Source of the DNA: Anaerosolibacter carboniphilus
Lineage (GTDB): Bacteria > Bacillota > Clostridia > Peptostreptococcales > Thermotaleaceae
Length of the DNA stretch: 64,000 bases
Assembly: GCF_014205875.1 (NCBI RefSeq)
Contig: NZ_JACHEN010000005.1
Location: 62,001-126,000, forward strand
Direction: 5' to 3'
Both the position numbers and the translations under genes were made by a program. The notes below the pieces were generated by a model that had not been told where the DNA came from, did not search any database, and saw only the letters and a program-made list of their open reading frames with translations. Shown here piece after piece: positions 8,751 to 16,002 of this stretch (within the stretch, counting starts at the first letter, position 1; every line of letters starts with the position of its first letter).

Positions 8751-9467
8751 TTACAGAATTCCTCTTAAATTCTCTGCAAACCTTTCTGGTAGCCCTGCGT
8801 CAATCACTGCCTGGGCCATCTTTTCATAATCATATGTGACATATTGTATGTCCATCTCCACGTGGTCCTTGGTCACATCTACAATAATGTAAGTTCCTCT
8901 TGGATCTCCTTGGGCATGCTTTGGTTTGCCCACACTACCGCCATTCATAAAATGAATGTCATTCACTAACTGATGAAAGGGTTTGTGAGTGTGCCCACAG
9001 ATAAGTATATCAAAGTTTGCTCCTTCAGCAATTTCGTCCAACTCCTTAGACTTCTCATACAAATACTCATTATTTCTTCGCGTACTGCCATGGACGAATA
9101 GGACTTTCTTACCCTCAACCTCTTGCCAAAGCTGTTTTGGCAACTCCCGAAGCCATTTCTTATTCTCATAGGTAGTATGCTCCCGTGACCAAAAAAGAGA
9201 CTGGGCGCCAAGATCCATGGCACTTTGAACATTGTAGTCACATCCACATGCAAACAAATCTTCACCTACACTATGATCATAATTGCCTTGTAATGTAGGT
9301 ATCTGTCTCATTCTTATAAGTTGAATTACCTCATTGGGAAAGGGCGCATATCCAACTAAGTCTCCAGTACAATAAACTACTTCTATGCCCTTTTTCTCTA
9401 TATCTTCTAAAGCAGCTTCTAAAGCATAGATATTTGCATGGACGTCAGAAATGACCGCAAATTTCAT
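8751..9467 (-). CDS. Calcineurin-like metallophosphoesterase, ars-linked copy 1
   Basis: About 238 residues. The dimetal phosphoesterase motifs are intact: ISDVHANIYAL (residues about 5-15), CTGDLVGY, LQGNYDHSV, FVHGS and ICGHTHKPF, with NGGSVGKPK near the end. The family cleaves phosphomono- or diesters; the substrate is unknown. The ATG at 9467 follows AGGAGG by 7 nt; a longer version to 9494 would overlap the arsR end. A CGC motif (FACGCDY) near residue 80 is shared with the paralogue at 10053-10784. It is second in the ArsR-led operon. Confidence 0.88.
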   Translation of the reverse strand: MKFAVISDVHANIYALEAALEDIEKKGIEVVYCTGDLVGYAPFPNEVIQLIRMRQIPTLQGNYDHSVGEDLFACGCDYNVQSAMDLGAQSLFWSREHTTYENKKWLRELPKQLWQEVEGKKVLFVHGSTRRNNEYLYEKSKELDEIAEGANFDILICGHTHKPFHQLVNDIHFMNGGSVGKPKHAQGDPRGTYIIVDVTKDHVEMDIQYVTYDYEKMAQAVIDAGLPERFAENLRGIL

Positions 9468-9478
9468 ATTTACACCTC

Positions 9479-9814
9479 CTAGTACTTCATGCAATTATAT
9501 TTTTCCTCTGAAGCATCTTTGATCAATTCCTTTGATAAAACAAGAATTGTTTTGATCTTTTCATCTGCAATACTGTAATAGATAAATTTGCCTTCTTGCC
9601 GTGCTTGGACCAAATCACTTTCCCTCAAGCATTTCAAATGATTCGATATTTTAGATTGACTAAATCCTGTATATTCAATAATTTCTGTTACAGTCTTCTC
9701 TCCATCCATAAGACTCTCGAAAATTAGTAATCTGCTGTAATCAGCAAATCCTTTAAAGAATTTACTTATTAGCTTTAGCCTCATAATATCTTCATTGCTC
9801 AATTGTACTTCCAT
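9479..9814 (-). CDS. arsR: ArsR/SmtB-family metalloregulator leading the arsC operon
   Basis: 111-residue winged-helix repressor (TVTEIIEYTGFSQSKISNHLKCLRESDLV, then RQEGKFIYYSI). It lacks the ELCVCD arsenic motif of classic ArsR. Cysteine occurs in the recognition helix region (HLKCL) and near the C-terminus (YNCMKY), so the sensor site may be of another type. AGAAGGGAATAGGT precedes the ATG. A perfect palindrome lies 31 bp upstream at 9845-9858. It probably represses itself, the phosphoesterase, the membrane pair and arsC. Confidence 0.88.
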   Translation of the reverse strand: MEVQLSNEDIMRLKLISKFFKGFADYSRLLIFESLMDGEKTVTEIIEYTGFSQSKISNHLKCLRESDLVQARQEGKFIYYSIADEKIKTILVLSKELIKDASEEKYNCMKY

Positions 9815-9844
9815 ACCTATTCCCTTCTTTCCTGATATCCACTT

Positions 9845-9858
9845 GTTATGATCATAAC
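9845..9858. promoter_or_regulatory. Palindromic operator upstream of arsR (9479-9814)
   Basis: gttatgatcataac is a perfect 14-bp palindrome in the arsR promoter region, a likely self-repression site. Confidence 0.5.
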
Positions 9859-9976
9859 CTATATACTTTGATAGAATACCTAGTCCTTATGATTTTAATT
9901 ATATATCATGATATTCTGATGTGTAAATATATAGAGCGTTAAATCTTTGTTAACTTCCATGACATTGCCACATAAT

Positions 9977-10018
9977 AGAGGTCTCACCAAAATTAGAAAT
10001 AATGCTGATGCGACCTCT
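9977..10018. terminator. Hairpin after the second ars operon
   Basis: agaggtc and gacctct form a 7-bp stem around a long loop, downstream of the phosphoesterase gene that ends at 10053. There is no clear T-run, so termination is uncertain. Confidence 0.4.
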
Positions 10019-10052
10019 AGTGTATGTCTTTCAATCTTCAAGATTTCGCAGA

Positions 10053-10784
10053 TTATTTGATATCTCTTCCTGTCCTCAATACTTCTGCAAAAACATCCAA
10101 TAACGCAGAGCCCTCTATTTCTTTCGCTACCTTCTCTATATCATATGGAATTCGTATGAATTCCACGCTAATATCCTCGCCAAGTTCTAAGATACAATAA
10201 CAAGCTCTGTTATCTCCATCTTTGGGTCTTCCTACACTTCCCGCATTAATAAATATCTTATTCTCTATCTTCTTATAATACGGATAATGCGTATGACCAA
10301 AGATAACTATATCTTCATCTAATTCTTCAGCAATTTCCTCTTGCTTTTCTGTGTCACTTTCATAAACATAGTCATTGATAGAATATGGACTTGCATGGGT
10401 CAATAAAACTGTATATCCTTCTATTTCTAAAGATATTTGTTCCTCAAGGTTCCTCAAGAACTCTTTATTTTCATCTGTAGTGTGCTGGGCAGTCCATTCT
10501 AGAGAATTTTTTGATCTCATTCTGTCGTTTTCAGATTCGATATTACATCCACAAGTAGGTAGATAAAATCCTACAGCTTCATCATAGTTACCAAGAATAG
10601 ATTGAATATTGTACTTCTTAATGAATTCTATTGTTTCATTTGGCCTCGGGCCGTATCCTACCAGATCGCCAAGGCAATAAATATTCTCTGATGAAATACC
10701 TTTTTCATCAAGATCCTGTAGGACAGCCTCTAATGCTTTGATGTTTCCATGTATATCTGAAATGAATGCAATTCTTCTTCCCAT
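10053..10784 (-). CDS. Calcineurin-like metallophosphoesterase, ars-linked copy 2
   Basis: About 243 residues with intact metal motifs: FISDIHGNIKAL, CLGDLVGYGP, LGNYDEAV, LTHASPYS, FGHTHYPY and INAGSVGRPK. It is a paralogue of the copy at 8751-9467, with the same CGC motif (LPTCGCNIES) near residue 80 and a matching EWTAQHTTDENKEFLRNL stretch. The start at 10784 is chosen because GGAG lies 9 nt ahead. It lies after the selenoprotein gene and is separated from it by a strong terminator, so it may be transcribed by read-through or from its own promoter. Confidence 0.87.
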   Translation of the reverse strand: MGRRIAFISDIHGNIKALEAVLQDLDEKGISSENIYCLGDLVGYGPRPNETIEFIKKYNIQSILGNYDEAVGFYLPTCGCNIESENDRMRSKNSLEWTAQHTTDENKEFLRNLEEQISLEIEGYTVLLTHASPYSINDYVYESDTEKQEEIAEELDEDIVIFGHTHYPYYKKIENKIFINAGSVGRPKDGDNRACYCILELGEDISVEFIRIPYDIEKVAKEIEGSALLDVFAEVLRTGRDIK

Positions 10785-10809
10785 TTCATACCACTCCATA
10801 TTTAGTATG

Positions 10810-10836
10810 ATAAGCCCAGGATATCCCTGGGCTTAT
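10810..10836 (-). terminator. Terminator after the arsRDAA-selenoprotein operon
   Basis: ataagcccagg and cctgggcttat form an 11-bp stem with a 5-nt loop, 12 bp past the selenoprotein stop, followed on the minus strand by a T-rich stretch. Confidence 0.88.
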
Positions 10837-10847
10837 TTATTATATAT

Positions 10848-11171
10848 CTATATAGACTGTACTTTACCCATAATTTTATGGATATCAATACTTCCCTGGC
10901 TGATTACTTCACCATTTAGAACAACAAGGGGTACTTCTACCTCTCCATTGCTGATTTTATTCTGTACATCAGGATATCTTTCTAATATTGGCGAAAATAT
11001 ATCGATAAACTTTAAAGCATTTAGTTTTCCTAATAAATTAGCTTCTTTCAAAGCATTTTTCATATCCTGAATATCATCCATGATTGTTCTAGTTGGCCCG
11101 CAACTATCTACAGGTCCTCAACCACAGCCCTGAGGCTTAACACCAAATACCAACATTTCTAATCTTTTCAT
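10848..11171 (-). CDS. CGU-motif selenoprotein of the ars operon, thioredoxin-like
   Basis: 107 residues if the in-frame UGA at 11118-11120 is read as selenocysteine (residue 18). The ATG at 11171 has GGAGGG 7 nt upstream. It encodes MKRLEMLVFGVKPQGCG, then Sec, then GPVDSCGPTRTIM, so the redox motif is C-G-U with extra cysteine. After the UGA a hairpin (GG, bulged A, CCTGTA, loop GATAGT, TGCGGG, CC; 11095-11117) has the position and GU-containing loop of a bacterial SECIS. The C-terminal half (VEVPLVVLNGEVISQG) has a cis-proline-like VPLV as in thioredoxin folds and in ArsD. It lies 20 bp after arsA2. Likely a thiol/selenol reductase or metallochaperone; role inferred. Confidence 0.85.
11095..11117 (-). 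promoter_or_regulatory. Candidate SECIS hairpin of the CGU selenoprotein
   Basis: Immediately 3' of the UGA: 2 bp plus 6 bp of stem with one bulged A, and a six-base loop GATAGT. Size and place fit bacterial SECIS elements bound by SelB. Confidence 0.6.
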
Positions 11172-11190
11172 GTAAAATCCCTCCAGTGAT

Positions 11191-12087
11191 TTATTTATAT
11201 AGTTCCGATGCAGCTTCTCTTATGGTATCCAATCCCTTTATTTCTTCAGCAAATAAAGGCATTTCTAATATTTCACAATCAAACTTTTCTTTTATTACTG
11301 TAAGATGTTTATCTTGCATCTCTCTTCTTTTCTTGAAATACTCTGTAGTACAGTATTCTACTGGCAATACTTGATTGGCAATAATAAGTTGAGTATAAAT
11401 CTCAGCACCTTTTAGCTCCTCTACAGCGCGATAAGCTTCTTGTATTGGTGTATTCTCAGGGTATACTACAAAGGCAAAGGTAGTCTGCTCTTTATCCCTC
11501 ATCTTTGAAATGACTCTTTTAAATCGCTCTTGCGCCTTCAAATCCCCTTCATTCACTGTATTCATAGCAGATTTTAACTCAATCTGCTTATTCCAACTTA
11601 AAGGGAGTTCAAGTAGTCTTAATGTATGTCCTGTAGGTGCTGTATCGAATATAATGGCATCAAACTCTTCATTATCAGCATAGTCTGTAAAGCGATCAAA
11701 GGCTGCCATTTCTTCAGTACATGGAGAATCCAGTTCCTCTTCTAATGCCATGAGCATTTCTGGAGAATAATTATTTTTCTTGGCATCACTCATAATCTTG
11801 TTTTTATATTCCTTGGCTGCTTTCTTTGGATCTATTTTAAGAGCATGCAGATTATCAATACCTTTCAGTTCTTGGATTTTCTCATCTATCACCTGCTCAA
11901 ATACGTCTCCTATATGGGAAGCTGGATCGGTGGTAAGTAGCAGAGTTTTAAATCCTTTATCCGCTAAGTATGCAGCAGTGACACAGGACATAGATGTTTT
12001 TCCTACCCCACCCTTTCCTGCAAAGAATATGAGCTTAGGCTTTTTGTTTCTTGGTAGAATTACTTTAGTTTCCGCTTTCAATTTCAT
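11191..12087 (-). CDS. arsA: Arsenite-stimulated ATPase ArsA, half 2
   Basis: 298-residue ArsA/GET3-family P-loop ATPase. Motifs: deviant Walker A FFAGKGGVGKTS (residues 21-32), TTDPASHIGDVF, and the DTAPTGHTLRLLELP signal. Canonical ArsA is a fused double ATPase of about 580 residues; here two separate half-size genes are side by side, as in Alkaliphilus. The ATG follows GGAGGCGGTGA and overlaps the end of arsA1 by 23 bp, so the two are translationally coupled and may form a heterodimer. ArsA normally powers an ArsB pump, which is not in this window. Confidence 0.93.
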   Translation of the reverse strand: MKLKAETKVILPRNKKPKLIFFAGKGGVGKTSMSCVTAAYLADKGFKTLLLTTDPASHIGDVFEQVIDEKIQELKGIDNLHALKIDPKKAAKEYKNKIMSDAKKNNYSPEMLMALEEELDSPCTEEMAAFDRFTDYADNEEFDAIIFDTAPTGHTLRLLELPLSWNKQIELKSAMNTVNEGDLKAQERFKRVISKMRDKEQTTFAFVVYPENTPIQEAYRAVEELKGAEIYTQLIIANQVLPVEYCTTEYFKKRREMQDKHLTVIKEKFDCEILEMPLFAEEIKGLDTIREAASELYK

Positions 12088-12973
12088 TCACCGCCTCCTG
12101 CTGATTGTGCAAAACATCTCCCACTTTTCTCAGTATATCCAACCCTCTGATCTCTTCTGCTAGCAGGAACATTTTTCTCTTTGGCAATTGGATTTGTTCA
12201 TTGATTTCCTTTAGATATTTCTTTTGCATTTCTCCACGTTTTTTGAAAAATGGATTTTGTAGCTCTTCCTCAGGTAAAATGCCATTTACGATGACCTCAC
12301 TGGTATTGATCCCAATCTCGCCCAGTTCTTTTGCCGACCGTATCGTTTCCTTAATCGGTGTGGCTTCTGGTTGTAGTACAAAAATAAAGTGGGTCTTCTC
12401 CTTGTCTTGAAGCAATTTCACAGCATTATCATACTTTTCTTTGGCATCCTGAATGTTTTGTACAGGCCCCATACAGGTCTGCCCTGATCCTTTAGAGCTT
12501 TCTTCGATATGTCTAGACCAGTCTACAGGAAGCTCTAACAGTCGAATTGTATGTCCAGTTGGAGCTGTATCGAATATAACCAGCTCATATTCATTTGTAT
12601 CCATGAAATCCGTAAACTTATCAAAGGAAGCCATCTCCTCCGTACATGGGGATTGAAGCTGTTCCTCCATAATAGCTACCATTTCGTCGCCGAAGGCTTC
12701 TCTAATGGGAGCCAATGCTCTTTCACGATATTCAGCTGTCGCCTGATCGCTATCTATTTCCATGGCGTACAAATTTTCGATACCATGAATAGCTGTTACC
12801 TTATGACCAATTTCTTGTTCAAAAACATCGGAAAGGTTTGCTGCCGGATCTGTCGTTACGATTAGTGTCTTAAGTCCTTTTTCCGCATAGAAAACAGCTG
12901 TGGCAGAGGCCATAGATGTTTTTCCTACTCCACCCTTTCCTGAAAAGAATATAAACTGCGGCATTTTATTCAT
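12065..12973 (-). CDS. arsA: Arsenite-stimulated ATPase ArsA, half 1
   Basis: 302 residues, ArsA family, with FFSGKGGVGKTS at residues 8-19, TTDPAANLSDVF and DTAPTGHTIRLLELP. It is related to the following arsA2 over its full length, but it carries an insert near the middle (SSKGSGQTCMGPVQN) with a cysteine. ArsA metal-site cysteines are also seen in both copies (SPCTEEMA). The ATG at 12973 follows AGGAGG by 6 nt; longer versions would overlap arsD. Ten bp separate it from arsD, which delivers As(III) to ArsA. Confidence 0.93.
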   Translation of the reverse strand: MNKMPQFIFFSGKGGVGKTSMASATAVFYAEKGLKTLIVTTDPAANLSDVFEQEIGHKVTAIHGIENLYAMEIDSDQATAEYRERALAPIREAFGDEMVAIMEEQLQSPCTEEMASFDKFTDFMDTNEYELVIFDTAPTGHTIRLLELPVDWSRHIEESSKGSGQTCMGPVQNIQDAKEKYDNAVKLLQDKEKTHFIFVLQPEATPIKETIRSAKELGEIGINTSEVIVNGILPEEELQNPFFKKRGEMQKKYLKEINEQIQLPKRKMFLLAEEIRGLDILRKVGDVLHNQQEAVNEIESGN

Positions 12974-12983
12974 CTTAAACCTC

Positions 12984-13304
12984 CTATGCATTTTTGATAG
13001 CTTCAACGAACTCATCATAGGTTAAGTAATCTTTTTCTTTTATAATAACTTCATTTACAGTGATAATAGGCAACGCATTGGTTTTTTCCGTTTTCACCTT
13101 GGTAAAAACCTCTTTGTTGTTCATAAATTCCTTCGGGCTAAAATTCATGGAATATCGGTTTATCGAAACCTCAGGGAACTCCTTTTCCAATCTTTTAATC
13201 GCGTCCTGTAAATCCATTAGTTTAGTATCTGGTGATGGACCACATACCCCTGAAGTACAACACATTGGTGGCTCATAGATATTAATAACAACTTTCTTTT
13301 CCAT
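12984..13304 (-). CDS. arsD: Arsenical metallochaperone ArsD
   Basis: 106 residues. ArsD hands As(III) to ArsA and weakly represses the operon. The thioredoxin-like fold starts VVINIYEPPMCCTSGVCGP; the vicinal CC and following C at residues 14, 15 and 20 are the three arsenic ligands. It ends with ALPIITVNEVIIKE. The C-terminal cysteine pairs of some ArsDs are absent, as in many Gram-positive forms. It stands between arsR and arsA1. Confidence 0.93.
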   Translation of the reverse strand: MEKKVVINIYEPPMCCTSGVCGPSPDTKLMDLQDAIKRLEKEFPEVSINRYSMNFSPKEFMNNKEVFTKVKTEKTNALPIITVNEVIIKEKDYLTYDEFVEAIKNA

Positions 13305-13325
13305 ATAAATCCCTCCATTTTTTAT

Positions 13326-13655
13326 CTATTCTTCTATACATCTTGAACTCTCACAGTTACATGAGAAAGCATTACAAATGCAATCATTAGACGGAGTTGT
13401 AATTTTTTTTATAAAACCACATATCCTATCTATCTGGTCTTGATTAATCGAATAAAATGCCCATTTCCCTCTTTTCTCTGCATGGATTAAACCCACTTGC
13501 TGCAGAACCTTCATGTGGTGTGAAATTGTGGGTTGGGTAAGATTTAATCCATCTTGAATGTCACAAGCACATAATTCACCACAAGATAGCATCTCTAGAA
13601 TCTTTAGTCGATTTTCATCAGAGAGTGCTTTAAAAATTTCTACCTGTTCTTTCAC
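13326..13655 (-). CDS. arsR: ArsR arsenic-responsive repressor
   Basis: 109-residue ArsR/SmtB repressor with the As(III) site ELCACDIQ in the DNA-binding helix (residues about 27-34), winged helix TQPTISHHMKVLQQVGLI and RGKWAFYSI. The C-terminus is unusually cysteine-rich (NDCICNAFSCNCESSRCIEE), which may add a second thiol site. It leads arsR-arsD-arsA1-arsA2-selenoprotein. An imperfect repeat (atctat ... atagat, about 13685-13713) lies upstream as a likely operator. Confidence 0.93.
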   Translation of the reverse strand: MKEQVEIFKALSDENRLKILEMLSCGELCACDIQDGLNLTQPTISHHMKVLQQVGLIHAEKRGKWAFYSINQDQIDRICGFIKKITTPSNDCICNAFSCNCESSRCIEE

Positions 13656-13732
13656 TACACATCATCTCCTAAGACACATTGATATCTATCTATATTATCC
13701 ATTATATATAGATGGTTGTCAATATGTTCCTT

Positions 13733-13772
13733 ATAATATTAGGACTATCTTCAAAAATAGCCCTAATATTAT
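13733..13772 (-). terminator. Terminator between the UU selenoprotein gene and arsR
   Basis: ataatattagg and cctaatattat make an 11-bp stem with an inner small stem (ctat/atag). It separates the 13799-14089 gene from arsR on the same strand. Confidence 0.75.
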
Positions 13773-13798
13773 TATTCTATCAGATTGTTTATTTCTAT

Positions 13799-14089
13799 TC
13801 ATCTTGCCAGACTGTCATAAATATTCTCCAGTTTAAACCTTCCATATCCTTCAATTACCATAAGAATTTCGTTGTCTATAACATATTTACTTAGGATACT
13901 TCTTTCAACATATATTTTTACATCATCAATATTGAACTCCTCAAAACTCTCTGGTGCTTTTGGCATTCCCATCAGACCTGATGGTGTCTTATAGGCTGTT
14001 CATCATCCACCAATAGCTGTTCTAATTGTTACACTCATAACTCCGCCTCTATCTTTTATGTAGTTTCTTAGCCAGTTAGATATTTTCAT
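13799..14089 (-). CDS. CC/Se-motif family selenoprotein with two adjacent selenocysteines
   Basis: 96 residues when two consecutive UGA codons (14003-14005 and 14000-14002) are read as Sec29-Sec30. AGGAGG precedes the ATG by 11 nt. Sequence around the site is SVTIRTAIGG-U-U-TAYKTPSG, then GMPKAPESFEEFNIDDVKIYV and GYGRFKLENIY. This resembles the small CC/Se-motif (seleno)proteins in which other members have CC, CU or UC. A strong hairpin, CCATCA-GGTC-TGATGG (13969-13984), starts 16 nt after the second UGA and has the GGU loop expected of a bacterial SECIS. The stop is TGA at 13799. Redox role likely; partner unknown. Confidence 0.83.
13969..13984 (-). promoter_or_regulatory. SECIS-like hairpin of the UU selenoprotein
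   Basis: A perfect 6-bp stem with loop GGTC, 15-30 nt beyond the two UGA codons, as required for SelB-directed decoding. Confidence 0.65.
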
Positions 14090-14424
14090 GTTATAGCTAT
14101 CCTCCTTTTTATTTATTCTTGATTAATTTACTATTCTAACGAAGATCCCAATATATTGCCACTTATATCAATTTTATAGCTTACTTTATTGATTTATAAA
14201 GGAATGTATTTCTTTAAGTCTATTCGCGCTGAAATAAATAACCATGAAATATTATATGTAACTCTATTAATGCCAACAATTTCTTATTTAAATATTTATT
14301 CATAAGTTTCTTATACATTCTGCAAGTCTATTATTAGTTCCAAGATTATCTTGTTATATAGCCAATTACCCATACTGGATTTTTATCAGCTGATATATTA
14401 CAAATTTCTTAGATTCACTGCATT

Positions 14425-14460
14425 AAAAAAGAGGCTGTCATTTTTGAACAACCTCGTTTT
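14425..14460. terminator. Terminator-like hairpin
   Basis: gaggctgt and acaacctc pair (one G-T pair) between an A-run and a T-run. It could also be a relic of an insertion-sequence end. Confidence 0.55.
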
Positions 14461-14534
14461 ATGATAACTTTTTATAAGGTAAAACATTTACCAACTTTGT
14501 TGTACATGAACACCTACTTTAGTGATCTATAACA

Positions 14535-14572
14535 GAAAAAAGGAGTATACACTAAAATTGTACACTCCTTTT
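14535..14572. terminator. Terminator-like hairpin
   Basis: aaaaaggagta and tactcctttt-like arms (ggagtatac / gtacactcc) form a stem with flanking A and T runs; no adjacent gene. Confidence 0.55.
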
Positions 14573-14678
14573 CCTATTTTTAAAAATTGTAATTGTCTTG
14601 CCATTTTTAATTTCGAATAAATATCATTGCCATTTTTATTTTCCAACTTTATTTTATGGCAACAGCTTCTGGCAAAAC

Positions 14679-14855
14679 ATAAAAAAGTCTGCTTAAGGGA
14701 CAGCAAGGCTCAAATCCGCAGAATGTCTATTGCCACACCGATTTTACATGTACTCCCAAAATAATAAAGTCTGCTCATGGAACCGCAAATTATGCTCACA
14801 CAATCCCCAATTAAAGACAAAAATAAGAGTCAAAAAAGATAAAAAAGTCTGCTCA
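14679..14855. repeat. Three direct copies of a 15-19-bp repeat (possible TnsB sites)
   Basis: Copies at 14679-14694, 14763-14777 and 14837-14855 share ATAAAnnAGTCTGCTcA; spacing is about 78-84 bp. The third copy, agataaaaaagtctgctca, recurs as a perfect inverted copy at 15723-15741. The core AATAAAGTCT in copy two equals the core of TnsB sites in the Tn7 left end, which also has three spaced sites. Direction and outer end are not settled. Confidence 0.5.
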
Positions 14856-15028
14856 AACCGCATGGTTTTTGCAGGTCCATCTTAGATAAATTTCACCATT
14901 GCACATTCCATAATGCCTTGTCGGAGTTTATTGGCAGCCGACAGGCTAACGCCTTAAGAATGCCCCTTTATTTGAAAAAACATCTGTGCTATCATGTAGT
15001 AAACTAATTGGAAAGGTGTGATAATGCT

Positions 15029-15301
15029 ATGTTTGAAAATCGTGAGGAGAAGGGCGATAGCCCTGCAATGACTTCCCTTGAATATGCTACTGATTCCTGC
15101 GGCTGGAATATAACTAAAGAAACTTCTTCTAATCTCTTTGAAGAAATGATTAAAAAAGTAAATATTGATGCTTCAACTCGCCCTGCTTCTTCCACTGAGG
15201 AAGGTTAAATTACAGCCGAAATGCAAACCTTATGTTCTAACCGTACATCTACCATTAACCCGCTTATCTACTGCATTACCACCGAAAATACCGTATATTA
15301 A
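15029..15301 (+). pseudogene. Small ORF interrupted by one TAA, unknown
   Basis: AAAGGTGTGAT precedes an ATG at 15029. The frame reads MFENREEKGDSPAMTSLEY and so on for 59 codons, stops at TAA (15206-15208), then continues in the same frame for 30 more codons with similar composition (ITAEMQTLCSNRTSTINPL) to TAA at 15299. It may be a 59-residue gene or a 90-codon gene with one nonsense change. No family recognised. Confidence 0.35.
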
Positions 15302-15478
15302 CACAACCTCTCCTATGACTAAAAATCACACACAAACTATTAAATTTTATAGAACTTGCCTCATTTTTAGTCATTGGTATCTTCATTAACGGAGGTTATT
15401 TCAGGACTTGGTTGAATCTATCTGCCCCCTACCATTGCCATGCGTAGGGTTATTGCAAGCCGATAGGCTATCGCCTTG

Positions 15479-15515
15479 GGAAAGAAAAAAGCGAGGCTAT
15501 ATCACCCCGCATTGC
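15479..15515. repeat. 37-bp hairpin repeat, copy 2
   Basis: 34 of 37 positions match 2994-3030. The substitutions keep the gcgagg/cccgc stem partly paired. Confidence 0.7.
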
Positions 15516-15720
15516 TGCAAACCCCCCCGGTTTATCTATTTACCTATTTATTCTTCTACTTTTTCTCTCCTCCCTCTGCCATTAACATGCCGTAGGCTTC
15601 GCCAACCCGCTTTGGATGGAGTGTCTGCATAAAAAAGCCGTGAATGTTCAGCAGCATTAACCTGCAAAACACCCACGACTTCCAATCAAACTTTTTTATT
15701 CTTAACCAATGTTTTTTATT

Positions 15721-15741
15721 TGTGAGCAGACTTTTTTATCT
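15721..15741. repeat. Inverted 19-bp repeat beginning TGT (possible transposon end)
   Basis: tgtgagcagac at 15721 resembles the Tn7 terminus TGTGGGCGGAC in 9 of 11 positions, and 15723-15741 is the exact reverse complement of 14837-14855. If this is the left end, the element interior lies to the right and would contain all following defence genes. Confidence 0.45.
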
Positions 15742-15834
15742 ACATACATATTTGCAATTAAATATCGCCATGAGATATTACTTTACTAACTCATATGTGC
15801 TTTTGATAATTATGGAAATTGTTTCATTAGTAAT

Positions 15835-15896
15835 AGAAAAGGAACACAGAATCAAAGAGCATTATAATATCTTCTGATTCTAAGTGTTCCTTTTCT
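15835..15896. terminator. Long hairpin, terminator-like
   Basis: agaaaaggaacac pairs with gtgttccttttct (13 bp), with a second inner stem gaatca/tgattc. It lies downstream of the 16003-16230 gene and may end its transcript. Confidence 0.65.
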
Positions 15897-16002
15897 ATAT
15901 CAAATATTTTATTTTTACAACATGCATTTGGACATTAAGTTCATATATCCTTTATTTTTGAAAAGACGCATTCAAAAAGTAGCAAGATATATTTATAATT
16001 AT

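Larger units (their letters stand above)
14090..15028. other. Gene-poor region with terminator hairpins and an end-like repeat cluster
   Basis: No gene is supported. It contains the leader of the UU selenoprotein, two hairpins (14425-14460 and 14535-14572), two copies of ttgccattttta near 14600 and 14629, three copies of a 15-19-bp repeat between 14679 and 14855, and one palindrome at 14937-14953. Confidence 0.6.
14937..15603. repeat. Family of short GC-rich palindromes
   Basis: gccgacaggctaacgcc (14937-14953), gccgataggctatcgcc (15459-15475) and gccgtaggcttcgcc (15589-15603) share GCCGnnAGGCTnnCGCC. The second copy and its flanks resemble the first over about 40 bp. They do not occur elsewhere in the window as far as I could see. 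Confidence 0.5.
15302..16002. other. Gene-poor region with repeats
   Basis: Holds copy 2 of the 37-bp hairpin repeat (15479-15515), two palindromes, the inverted 19-bp repeat (15723-15741) and a long hairpin (15835-15896). No coding sequence could be supported. Confidence 0.6.

Noticed and set aside
10848..11120. UGA in the ars operon as a sequencing error or nonsense mutation
   Set aside because: The frame is intact on both sides, a ribosome site fits the upstream ATG, the C-G-UGA context is typical for Sec, and a second Sec gene with its own hairpin lies 3 kb away.
15165..15389. Plus-strand 74-codon ORF
   Set aside because: No ribosome site; it overlaps the better-supported interrupted frame at 15029-15301.
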